Assembly (NCBI RefSeq): GCF_041381155.1
Contig: NC_091134.1
Coordinates: forward strand, 4,150,001 to 4,214,000
Source: Argopecten irradians
Lineage: Eukaryota; Mollusca; Bivalvia; Pectinida; Pectinidae
Direction: 5' to 3'
DNA length: 64,000 nucleotides
The notes under the pieces were generated by a model. The model was not told the DNA's origin. It did not search any database and saw only the letters and a program-made list of their open reading frames with translations. Of the stretch, positions 11,814 through 24,900 are shown piece after piece. Position 1 is the stretch's first letter. Every line of letters starts with the position of its first letter. The position numbers were made by a program, and so were the translations under genes.

Positions 11814-12920
11814 CTATGGACAGGATAGTTGAACTCTGACCTTTGCCTTGGTGTTATGAAATTCTCGTATTTCGTATTCTTTCCTCACCATTGAGGCAAG
11901 GCCATCTTTATCTCTTTTTGGAATGCGGGCAAAGCCTATAAATAGTAGAAAGTTTGTGACGAGGACAGGGATGAGAACGGCTAAAACAAACACACCAGAA
12001 ACTGCGCAGAGGCAGCCGATTATTTTACCCGCCATGTTCCCTGGATGCATGTCTCCGTAGCCAACTGTTGTCATGGTGATAATCGCCCACCAAATGGCAT
12101 CTGGTATTGATGGAAACTGTTCACGGTCGAGGTAAAACACGGATGTTGAAAATATTAAAGCAGCCACCATAAGTAAAAATACCATTAACATCATGTTGGC
12201 GAAACTTGCCTTTACGGAATACACAAGAACTCGGAAACCAATGAAATTTTTAATGAGACGAAATAATCGGAAAACTCGTGCAATTTGTATACACTCAATT
12301 ATATCAAGTAGAGAAAAGCTTGTGAATCTTTCCTTCGGAAAAATGGTTTCAAATATCATGATGAGACATTCGGACGACAGAGCGACAATATCCACAATAT
12401 TTAAAATAGATTTAAAAAATCTTCTTTTTACGGGACAGAAGATAAATCGGATCGCAAACTCGATGGAAAAGTAGGTCACCATAACATAGTCGACGATGTC
12501 GAGGAAGTGGTATCGAGAGTGTAAATTCGTTGGTAGGGTTCTGTTGAAACTTGAAATTTGATTACTCGACAAAGTTTCATTATTAATTTGGTTAGCATCA
12601 TTACCGTCGCGCTTCTCCCGAGTTGGAGTTTGCGCACTTCCTGAAATATCACGTGATTGAGCTCCACCATTTCCTGTTTTATCCCCCCGAACTCTAGTTC
12701 TTTGAATGTCGGAGGTTCCTGAGGATTTTTCCGGTGGAAGTGTCGGCTTAGCAATAGATGCTTTCTTGTTTTCAAACATTTCGTCAAATTTCCCAGGTTC
12801 GCTTTTGTAGTATTCTTTCCATTCCGAGATTTCCAGCTCCCTCTGAAAGGCGGGATGTGTACTAGCACACAGGACAAATATGGAAATGACGATGAAGCAG
12901 GCAGAGATTCCAACGTAAGC
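11814..12920 (-). CDS. Kv coding exon 2: S1-S6 transmembrane core and C-terminus
   Basis: A single 1,107-base exon. It opens directly in S1 (AYVGISACFIVISIFVLC), runs through a Ser/Thr/Asn-rich S1-S2 linker, S2 (YVMVTYFSIEFAIRF), S3, S4 (ARVFRLFRLIK), the S4-S5 linker (VYSVKAS), S5, the pore helix with IPDAIWWAIITMTTVGYGD, and S6 with LAVLIPVLVTNF. It ends in a short basic tail. The in-frame Met at 12779 is internal, not the start: the frame stays open and conserved up to the acceptor at 12921. Confidence 0.92.
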   Translation of the reverse strand, partial: AYVGISACFIVISIFVLCASTHPAFQRELEISEWKEYYKSEPGKFDEMFENKKASIAKPTLPPEKSSGTSDIQRTRVRGDKTGNGGAQSRDISGSAQTPTREKRDGNDANQINNETLSSNQISSFNRTLPTNLHSRYHFLDIVDYVMVTYFSIEFAIRFIFCPVKRRFFKSILNIVDIVALSSECLIMIFETIFPKERFTSFSLLDIIECIQIARVFRLFRLIKNFIGFRVLVYSVKASFANMMLMVFLLMVAALIFSTSVFYLDREQFPSIPDAIWWAIITMTTVGYGDMHPGNMAGKIIGCLCAVSGVFVLAVLIPVLVTNFLLFIGFARIPKRDKDGLASMVRKEYEIREFHNTKAKVRVQLSCP

Positions 12921-15900
12921 CTACAACAGAAAAATGAACTGAATCATAGTTCTGTAAACACGAACTGTATATTGGTAATTAAACCTTTGTTGAGTACCAT
13001 GAAAGTCAATGCATACGTACATGTATTGTCAAAGATTAAAGCACGGTTTAATACCGTGTGATGTGACTCTAGTCTATCAGCTGGATGTTACAAAGTCCAG
13101 ACATAATAGATACCAGCGATTTTTTCTATTTTGGTACATTTCAGAATAATCTTAGACCTAAACTGAGACTAGATAAAAGGTCATAAATAGCATTTCCAAT
13201 ACGTTTGGCCTTATTGAACAGGTAACGGTTGTTGATTGGGTAGCCACATATACCTTATTGAGCAGTCCAATGTAGACATGTGGATACACAAGTGATAATT
13301 GAAGTCGTAGTGTTAGGCTGTAATTAAAGTATTTCAACATTACAACAAATGATTCGGCGTTTGCATATTTTTTTATCAAAGAAAAGTTTATTTAATTGAA
13401 TGATGTACGATAGACATTTTCGCCATTACACTTGGCTCAATCAACCATGAACGGTTTCGGTTTTTATTTTTTTTTTGATGGGGTTAAAAATGGCTCCATA
13501 GAAGCGATAAAGATCCCTAAAACTTTACTCTCTCTTACAGTCGTTGCATCATGTAATGGCCTTAGTATCTCTTTCGGATAAGGACATACACGCGAGGCAC
13601 CCATCCGTTACATTATCAACTGACAGCAGAAGACGCTATAGCGGAGATATACATCGATGATCTATTCTTCCTTCGCACGGACAATTTGCCGGACAGAAGG
13701 CTACATACAATGGCGTGTGCTAGAGCTATAAGGCGGCGGTTAAGAACAATTTGTCAGGCAGACTCTCTCTGAATAAGTCAGGCAGAAAATAATGCCTACA
13801 TTTATAACGGCTGTATGTTGCTGGCATTGCAAAAGAGATTCTCTCTGAACGCGATTGCCGGAGTATAATGGCTCGTTACGTAATGTATATGTGTAGCTGA
13901 TATAATGTTAGGAAGAAGCAAAGGTGGGCTAACGAAGGAAAAAATAACAAGTTAGTGTTTAATAGGAGCTATCAAGTATCATAAGAAAATCAGTGGACAT
14001 TCTAAGCTTTATATTATCAATATCATAAGAAAATCAGTGGACATTCTAAGCTTTATATTATCGATTTCAAAACCCTGTCATTGATTATACCAACGAATTC
14101 AACGCCAAGGACCAATGACAAGTTGTTTCTGTTGTTGTAATTGCAGCTACACAAGTACTACTAATAACTAATTAAAAGGTTAACTATGTCATTATTCTAT
14201 TTTTAAAAAAATCTTCAGACAAATTGATATAAAATCATGTTGGATTTTAAACTGTTTTGATGTTTACTTTGCCATGGTCGTTAAACACTGAACTCACAAT
14301 CCTCACATAGAAGCAGAAGTATAATGTAAAATGCCTACCAACATTGTATATGAGTATGGTGTACATATGCACAACTGGTCGCTTAAGCATACAAGAGTAG
14401 TTCACTGCACGTGTATTGACATTTAAAATTATAATACCTCAAGTGCGCATCCTGCATTGTGATTGGTCAAGAGATATTTGGCATTTCACATTATCACTCG
14501 TCAGTTATTATTGAAGACAATAGACACATACGTACCAACCCCCCTAGCAACGAGTGTATTTTTGATAGTGCAAAATATTAACCGCCCGAAAAAGATGCAC
14601 GTTTTGTTTTTTATGAAGTGACGCTTTAAAATTTATTTTAAGCTATTTGTTTATCAACATTTTTCTTTCAAATTAAGTACGGAGCTTTACGTTTACATTT
14701 TTTCGCTTACCTTCCAAGCGCTATATTCTTTGAGATTTACAAAAACTTTAAGATTTTAACAAAGCAGGGGATAATACAACAAGAATATTTCACTGAAGTC
14801 TTATTGAGAGTATTCTTTTATACAATGTAACGGTAATAAGCTCTACCGAGTACAGTATGGAAGCTGATATGTTATTTTACTGCCGACGGAGAGTTTTTTA
14901 CTTTTGCTAAAATAAGTAAAATGCACATACTTGAAAACTAGTTTTGTTTCTAGACTTTTTGGTATCATAAAATAAATACTACTTGCATTAGAGGGTCATA
15001 GTGCCTAGTGTCACCCCTTGGAATATCGCCTCGGGTGACAGTGATATCCTCGGGGTGACACTAGGCACTGTCACCCTCTAATTTACATTTATCTAATATA
15101 TTTGTACTGAAGTAATAACACCTGAGCACTAATCAAATAAAAAAGCCGATTTAACCATTTATTAGTGTCAACAATGGATGATAGATCGGACTTATCACCA
15201 AAAGAACAATAGATGGTAAATAAAGCTTCAATAGAAGTTGTTTCGACTGCTTATTCATTACAAGGTTCGGTGCACGGGAGATAATGGAACTGCACTGTTA
15301 GCTCATACAACAGTACAACGTCTAAACATATTGTTCTCTTTTGTATCGATTCTATCTAAGCAGCTTTAGAAAGTGCAGTGTCGTCATTTGAGTTTGTTGC
15401 TTCTAAGAAATAAAACGTGGAAGTGCTCATCCTATTTTATGTCCAAACAATGTACTGTTTTATGCTAGATTCGATTACGAACCACTGATGCTGATAACTG
15501 ATATTAGTTTTAGGATTCATTTGTTTTTATAAACGAGTAATACCCGTACATACAGGATATATCGTTGTTGGTTAGGACTTCTGAAGTTACGACGATATTT
15601 TACATACATGTGTATCATATTTACATGGGTTAATAAACATTGACAACAAAGGACATATGTTACGGTCATACGTCTGTCAAATGATATCCATGAAGCTTTT
15701 CTTAGTTATTGAACGGTATTCTAACTACAGAAAACAAACGTTTCTTATCAATTAAGGAAGCTATAATTTTATGAATAACGAACATGGTCGAACCATTAGA
15801 TCATTTCTTACAGCAATAGCAAGAAAACGAAATGCTATGAACGAACGGATAAACAGACTGACATACCAAATCGATATCTCTCATATCTGAACGAGAAAGG

Positions 15901-18900
15901 AATTTCACAAATCCACGGAAAGGTAGCTGCCATATTAAATTTTCTAAAGCATGTCAAAAGTGTTATAAAATATAATCGATTTGACCAGATGTACCCTTAT
16001 ATATCTTGCCTAGATTCCTATACAAATCATATTAACTCCTGTATAGAACACACAACCAGCTTACTCGACAGCAAATAGCCCGGCTCTCCTTTTTAGATAA
16101 CAGTTGCAGTAGCCTCCGTTTGGCGTAAATGCATTATCTATAGTCTGATAGTACGTCTAATGAAGACAGCAGTTGCTGTTAAAAATCACAAAACAAGTAC
16201 CCTAGTGGTTGTACTCAACAACCCTTTTATGAAATGTCCTTTGTTATAAGCCCGAAAAACTGCCCAATGCCACTAGATGCCCAGAAGGAATTTTGTCATA
16301 AGCATTAAGATATTAACAAAATTGCCATTTACAATTTAAACTTATCATATGTATCACCAGAACTTATTTATCAAACAAGCCTACAACAGGTGACATTGCT
16401 ATTGAGTAAAAATTCACAATTTCTTATTGGATGCTAAACCAAAATTACGAAACAGAGAGAAAAATGCCATCGATTTTGTTTTGTATGTTGATTTATATGG
16501 ACAGAAAGTGTGTATTGAACAGGAAGCATGGTTAAAGTGAATAGTCGTGAAAGAAAACCAGTCTAAATGCGTTCATTGGCCTTCCAAAAGTTCTCACATA
16601 TTAATACGACGGCCAAGTTCTGCTTACGTTTCCCAGTTCTGACCATTAAAGTAAAGGAAAGTTGAAAGCATTGAAAGCGAGGCTGCGTGTAAATGTAACC
16701 ACGGACATAGTCAGCCGGGAGGACGTTTTAGGATTCCTATACTTTAAATTAATTTCTTCGTACGCAGACAGATTTTGGGGAGAGATTTTATTTTTCCATT
16801 TCATAAGAAATTATACTGGATACATTCACACCATTTTTACCGACTTTAGCCATCCTTGCCCGACTGTTCACTTTAAGGTTTCATATTAGAAGTAAAGCCT
16901 ATTTTAGATATATATTCAACTATTTTAGTGCTAGGCTTATTTACATTTAAATTGGTCATTTTTTGTTTTACTAAAATGGGTCATTTATCTCCCCTTGTTC
17001 CTTTAAAATAACATTCCGGGTCGATGTTTCTCCAGTGTGAGAGAGTAGAGTCGTAACGAGTTTGCTGTAACGGATTTGGGATAGAACGAAATTGTTTCAG
17101 CTTTACTATAGTTCTAATTATACCAGCTTCCTTTACGAACAAGATCTTATTAGATAAAATCGGATTCCATCAGACTCTTGTGAACAATAGGGGATTGGTG
17201 GAGCCATCTAAAGTGTTTGAGTTATGTAGATTGTGCTATGAATGGCCGCTGTTCTACAACCAGAGGTAAACCTGAGACATGACATTTTTCCCGTATATAT
17301 GAGGTAAAATTTTTACCCTAAACCATCGCGACCTCAATATCACATAAAAAATATTTTATCTGTCTTCTGTGGTCTTTAAAAGCAGTACAAGTCTTGTAAA
17401 TGCGAACAATTTGATTACCTTCATTTTATTTTGCTTTAGAGATACATTTGATTTAAAAAGAATTTGAAATGAATGTTTAACATGCGTGCATTTATACAAT
17501 AGTTCTGCATTTTTTTTAATACCATTACCGTATTTTCATTTTTTTGACGAAATGTTATCTGTAAATGAAATTCAAAAGACCAGAAAGTTTCAAGCAAATT
17601 TTACGAGTTTGGTGCACGAGTCAAATGTGCTAATGTATTTTTGTTTTAAATTTTTTGTTTTATTATTCGAAAAAAACAGCAGTTTTGGCGCCATTCTTAT
17701 ATGATATTTTATAATCAAATATATTGTGTACGTAGAAACATTGAAAACCATTTGTGACGACTTTTATTGCAAGTGATTGGACAATGTAGCCACCAATTAA
17801 GCTGTTAAAATACTTATTTACACGAGAAATTATGTCATGAAATATCATATGATGAAACTTACGTGGCCATTTGATATGGTGGAAAGACACTTGGCAAGCA
17901 TTTAAAAAAGTAAACCCGGCACAGATAATGTGTACCAAATAAATGGTATGTTAGTAAAATACTTTTTGACATATCATATTGAAACTAAAATGCAACTTTA
18001 TTATTTCATCGGCATACAAATATCATACTTATATATTCTAGTCCTGTTAGAAAAACGAAATTGGTGTTATCATAATTAAATACATTTTTTTCAGATTTAT
18101 AGCTTAACACTCATAGCAAAAGTAAGATGCTTTTGTCAGGTAAATATCTATATCATGAACCCAGAGCTTTGCAATAGTCATTATGGATAACGGAAATAGC
18201 AAAATTAACAAAATGATATTGTCGACCTTATATAAGGTTACTTTGACCATTGTGCTCATTTCATCTTCGTTCGGAAACCGTAATGAAAGTTAATGTCTGA
18301 TTTTATCAAATTATAAATAAAACCTATTTAATATATACGTATCACAGATACGTGTTTGGATTACATAGTTATATTAATAATGATGAACTGATAAAGTAAA
18401 TTTTGCTGTATACTCACAAAGATGGAACCAATACCATAGTAACACGTCATTACCACGTCAGTAACATATTACCGATGGTTCCTTTGTTAAAGGCCCACTA
18501 CCTTTCCGGAGCAAAATATAAAGGTTTCTTAAAAAGCATTAATAACATCAGAAAATACATACCGATGACCTAAATTAAGGTTACGACACCAATTATATGC
18601 AAGATTTCCTGCGTAATATATGAAAACAGTGGAGAGTCAATTCGCTGTTTTGCCGTCTGGCGCAGTGATAGTCAACTACCGCGCGGTATTTAGGACGACG
18701 GCGGGAAACATAATACGACCCGCGTTATGAAAATAAACATTTTATTTATTTTAATCAAATCGTTCAGAAGGTAATGATAAATGTAGTATTAACGGTAAGT
18801 TAATAATTTTTAAGACTCTACAAAATTATCGATCTTGTTTTACATTCCCATTTTAAAAATTAAAAGCCGTTTCGGAAAGGTAGTGGGCCTTTAATCATAA

Positions 18901-21900
18901 AAAAATAGCATACAGAGCGGACCATAACGGGCTAGCGTTGACATAACAAAAGACAGAGTCGCCTGTCAAGTACAGTAAGAACCGAACACACCACAATATG
19001 CGATTTAAACCTTCCCGGAGGACCAGCGTTCGTGGGAAGTGTATTCAACCTATTGACGTCACAAATACAAACCAAAGAAGCAAAAGTATGGCGTGTGTCG
19101 ATAGACAATACAGCCACTGAAGTACCCCAAGGAGAGATCAGTGACTTATCATACATGCAGATTGGGGGAAATGGCTATTTATTGGCAATTATGTATACTT
19201 GAAGAAACCATACGATGAAAATTGGTGACATCATACTACAAACGGAGTTTTTTGTTATTTTGAAGTGCCTTTCTCAAGTATGGAATAAGCAATGGATATC
19301 TAGATAAATTGCAATCACCATTTTGTCACAGACCAGTCGTTTTCTTTTAGCTTTGTACATTATATCATCGTTTAATTTTAAAGACGTCGTTCAAAAGACT
19401 TGAAAAAATATTTCGTGAAATCAGGGTACATTTTTGATATTTAAATAAATTCTAACAGGCGTGGTTTCATTTCGTTTGAAAACTCACTATAGTTTAATGG
19501 TAATTTCCGACAACTTCCTCCTTCGATACATTTTTTCTACGTTGAAAATATTGAATTAGTTAAATTGCTGATAAGATTTAATAGTAATATGTCATTGTGT
19601 ATTGTATCACGGTCGTACACTAATTGATAGCCTACAGAACCGGTATGTAATCATATTTCCAAAACTTCGTCAATATTACTAGAACATTAGGAAGTGGACG
19701 TTTAATTCAATCTAATAATTGGACACCCAGACAGATGGATCTCCAGTAATACATAGAGTGGTTGTGGCTTCCTGGTGTCACATTGGATGTAGTTAAAAAG
19801 AAATATTCTAAACCAGATCGTAAAACATTACATGGATTCCCATCGGAAACACACAACAAACTGCCATTGGTAGAACATTGAATGAATTCAGCTTTGTGAC
19901 GATTTAAAAAAATGCTGCCGTTAAAATATACAGACGACAGAAATAACATAGGAACCAACACAGACTGTCCTAATATATGTGGGGAGATTTTACTCCTAAA
20001 GCAAGACTGTCCTAATATATGTGGGGAGATTTTACTCCTAAAGCAAGATATTATTACTCTGTACTGAACGGGTTCTTCTTATAATATTTCTGCTCAGCAT
20101 GACCAATGTTGAGCAATTCTAGCGAACTTAATGTTTCCATCGAATTCATTACTCTAATAGCTATATCAGCGGTAACAGTGTACGTAAGGAGCCGCATTAA
20201 TACTGGATGAAATGCTTCGTCGAATGCCTCGAGAAAAAGTTTAAACAGCTAAACAATATCATTCGCGATTCAACTACATTATAATTCAAAACGAGACGTG
20301 AAAACAGCAATTTAAAGCTAGTAATAGGCAATGTAATAAAGCGCACATGGTGTTCATCACGCATGATCTCGTAGATTCATGTTGCTGTACTGTCGTTTGG
20401 TTAAGAATTACAGCATATATTACCATTTATAATTGCGATGCTGCTGCATTATCGAAATCCTAAGAACATATGTTTTCATTTGTAGTGTTTAAGTTCATGA
20501 TTAAAAAGCAACATCTTTATACACAAGTTTGCAGTATGATCAAAGTAAGCATTTATTTGTAGCTATTGTTCCGGCACGACAAACAGAAGGTCCGTATCAC
20601 TGTCAGCTGAGATACTACATATGGTCTGATTACTGTTCTGAGAAGATGTATATTTCGTATCGAAATCGATATTGAATCCGACAAGCAGCTGTCTGACATC
20701 CTCCCATAATCCTCTTTGACTTCCTGTGTCTCTGGATATTCCAGCTCAACGCGGACAATGAAAGGAGAACCTGGCTTCATATAGCTATACACATAGCGGT
20801 TATGGAGGCTTCATATAGTTATGCACACAAAGGGTTATGGAGGCTTAAACCGCTTTATTTAAGCATTTTACTATTTTTCTATGGCATCTATAGTTTCATA
20901 GATGCCAGAGCTTTGCAGAAAATCTTCATAATGCGCGCTAGCGCATTATGAGATGATTGTCTGCAAAGCTCTGGCATTTATGTAGAGCATAGATGCTATA
21001 AGAAGATAGTTTAATGCATATATTTACATTTTCAACTCATTTTGGGTCTCTGCATTAACATTGTTTAAGCTAGACCAGGAAAACCGTTTATCAACGACGA
21101 TTTCATCGATGAGACGGAACAGCCATTTTGACGGTGATCAGTTGACGTCACCACGTCAACGTTAGTGACGTCGTAATGGTCACGTTTTGGGTGTCAGTTA
21201 TACCGTCAAATACTTCACTTTGCCTTGGTTAGTTTATATAGTAGAAGTGACAAGCAAATGTAAATATATAGTTATACACACAAGGGTTATGGAGACTTCT
21301 TATAAGTTTACACATAATGGTAATGGAGACTTTATATAGTTATAAACACAAGGGTAATGGAGACTTCATATAGTTATACACACCAGGGTTATGGAGACTT
21401 CATATAGTTATACACACCAGGGTTATGGAGACTTCAAATAGTTATACACACCAGGGTTATGGAGACTTTATATAGTTATACACACCAGGGTTATGGAGAC
21501 TTCATATAGTTATACACACAAGGGTAATTGAGGCTTCATATAGTTATATACACCAGGGTAATGAAGGCTTTATATAATTATAAACACAAGGGTTATGGAG
21601 ACTTCATATAGTTATACACACAAGGGTAATTGAGGCTTCATATAGTTATATACACCAGGGTTATGAAAGCTTTATATAATTATAAACACAAGGGTTATGG
21701 AGACTTCATATAGTTATACACACAAGGGTAATTGAGGCTTCATATAGTTATATACACCAGGGTTATGAAAGCTTTATATAATTATAAACACAAGGGTAAT
21801 TGAGGCTTCATATACTTATACACACAAGGGTAATGGAGATTTCATATAGTTATACACACAAGGGTAATGGAGATTTCATATAGTTATACACACCAGGGTT

Positions 21901-24900
21901 ATGGAGACTTTATATAGTTATACACACCAGGGTTATGGAGACTTTATATAGCTATATACACCAGGGTTATGGAGGCTTTAAATAGCTATATACACCAGGG
22001 TTATGAAGGCTTTATATAGTTATAAACACACAGGTTATGAAGGCTTTATATAGTTATATTTCTATTCTACTTTAAGTTTCTAGTTTGATCTATGTTAAAA
22101 CCAGATCGGCAATACCAGGCTATGAACTCCAATCTGGTCAAACGTATGAATATTTCACGTTTCCGCCGCGTCACTGACAATGTATACAACGTATGCTTAC
22201 GCCTACACATAACGGTCAACTAATTTTAAATGGGGTTTAAAAGTTGTGCGGTGTATGAAATCTAATAGTATTATCATGTTGACAAAATGGAATGTATAAA
22301 AAAATATCATCGCATAATTTTAACTTGTTCGCTTGTTTCGAACCGTTTTGTGTTGCACTATATTCAGAAACTGATTCTTTTGCTGATCCGTTTATTAAAC
22401 TTGGTGACGTCCACACTAGCGAAAGCGGGGAATTCTAAGGATATACCTGTATCGTTTTGAATTTTAATGGTCGTAATTGAAATATAAGTAATAAACTGTT
22501 ACCAGATTGGACATACAGTTGAAAGTCCGAAAAGATAAATATTATGCCCATTCTATTTATCTTCCTTCCGGATGAGCTTCATATCAACTGTATGTCAATT
22601 CTGGTTAACAGTTTATTGCTTAAACACATAAGGGTTATAGAGGTTTTATATAGTTATACAAATAAGGGTTATAGAGGATTCATATAGTTATACATACAAG
22701 GGTAATTGAGGCTTCATATAGTTATACACACCAGGGTTATGAATGTTTTTTATAACTGTAAACACAGTTATACAGTAATATATATGTATAATGTATAGTT
22801 GGATTGGTGACTTACAGTACAATATATTTATTTCATTTTATATACTTATTTAACAGGCTGTAGATTACGGCCAGTAGACAACCTCTGACCGCCGGTCATG
22901 CTATGGCCGCTAGCAGTCTATCGAGAAAACACATCCGTGTACTTTTTGTCTAGCCACTCCATCATTCTAGGAAAGCCTGCCAAAATGTCTTTGATCAAAT
23001 CAGCTATCCCCTGTGTATAGCTGTAATTTTGTATTAACATATGCTGTAGAATATTACTTAATCAAACCCATGATGTTCCCATACAAACCGCACCGTTCTA
23101 GTTTATTACAAAGTTCCCCGACATCACCGGGTAGAATTTGATCCCCGCATAATCCGCGAGACAAGAAGTCGCTCAGATTATAGAACCCGCAGTCGTTTGT
23201 TTCCCAGATTTATATTGAATTACCCGATTTCTTCCTGTTAGTAACACATCCACGCCCGCATCAGTTTGTTTTACATGTATTCCACATCATCTCCTGTAAT
23301 CTATTTTAAATGATTTCCAGCTTCTTAGGCATCGCCTCTTATGCGTAGGACATAACATATATTGGCATTTTACAAGGAGTCCCATTTTTAAATTGCAATT
23401 GCAAGCTACGGTCTCAGCGCATTTGTTGTATTGGACAGAGGAATGGGAAACGGAAAGTAATAGAATATCAACTACATTTTTGTAAGAAGTATTTTCATTG
23501 GTTTAAACGTTGGTGTTATCGTTTGTAACATTGCATTTGTTTGGTTGGTAAGGTCAAAAGATGTCTGTTTAGGGTTACATTGGCAAAACAATAGGGTCGG
23601 TAGGTCGGGAGGATTTTTTTTAGTTTCTCTCACTCTAAAATAATGGCCGGAACCGGAGTCTGAGATCGAAATCCTGGCTTTTATTTATTTTTTTCGTTGA
23701 AAAGTGGGAAAAAATTAGGGTCGGTCGGGTAACCCTGAACAGACATATTACCTTTTTTGCCGAAGTTGCACTATAAATTACGTTAGAGATAAACTTGACT
23801 TGAATGTAGAATAATGATTAATTCATTTAGAGAAATAAAATAAAAAAGAAAACAAAATCTTAACATTATCATGATAATCGCTTTTTAGCTTATTTGGGAT
23901 ACAATATTTATTCCTGTCAACATAAAATGTGTGTTCCTTATCATAAGATCATAACCATAATAACAATCGATCAGCTGACGATCAATCAGGAACGACTTAA
24001 AGGAGATGATAATGATATAGACTTGTTTGCGCAATAGAGTACGGACATCTCAAGGATTATTTGTTAAATGTCAGGGATGAGGGAAGAATCTATTCATAAA
24101 TGATAGATCTCATCCTCTTAATGTAAGACATGTCAAAGAAATGGTGAATCATAACATACGTATATGGATGTTATCAGTTCTTACTTAATTATAGGTATAT
24201 CCCGTCAAGACACTTCATGAAATATTCAGCGATATTTTGCTTTTAAAACAACACACTTGCCAAAAATATCTTAACAAAATACCTCAGCATTTACGATCTG
24301 ACAGCTTTTCCTTCAAGCTCATGCATGCATTAGTTTGTGACACGCAAGCTAACCCCCAAACCAGACTGTCAACCTCGCTTTCATTCTGGATTGACGCCTA
24401 TATGTACTATAATGAATCTGCCAATCAAGTCAGCGGATAAATAAATGTACCTAGACTAGTTTAATGTAAGGTCGTGCATGTCAAAGTAAGTTGTGGTTCT
24501 TGGAAGAAATAATTGTTTCATTTAAAGGCCCACTACCTTTCCGGAGGAAAACATAAAGTTTTCTTAAAAACATTAATAACATCAGAAAATATATACCAAT
24601 GGCCGAAGATGAGGTTACAACACCAAACATATGCAAGATTTATTGCGTAATGTTTGATAACAGTGGAGAGTTACTTCGCTGTTTTGCCGTCTGGCGCAGT
24701 GATAGTCAACTACCGCGCGGTATTTAGGACGACGGCGGGAAACATAAGACGACCCGCGTTATGAAAATTAACATTTTATTTATTTTAATCAAATTGTTCA
24801 GAATGTGATGACACGTGTAGTATTAACGGTAAGTTAATAACTTTAGCGACTATACAAAAATATCGATCATGTTTTACTTTCCCAATCAAAAAATTAAAAG

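Larger units (their letters stand above)
20776..22765. repeat. 34-bp minisatellite split into three blocks
   Basis: The unit is about ATATAGTTATACACACCAGG then GTTATGGAGACTTC, with a 34-bp period. Blocks lie at about 20776-20850, 21259-22058 (some 23 units, with CAAGGG/CCAGGG and GGTAAT/GGTTAT variants in higher-order alternation) and 22625-22765. Unrelated sequence at 20851-21258 and 22059-22622 interrupts it. A once continuous array, later split by insertions, is the simplest reading. Confidence 0.88.

Noticed and set aside
12476-12913. 145-codon minus-strand open frame overlapping the Kv exon
   Set aside because: Different frame from the channel; no similarity. The Kv frame continues unbroken through this stretch with S1 residues.
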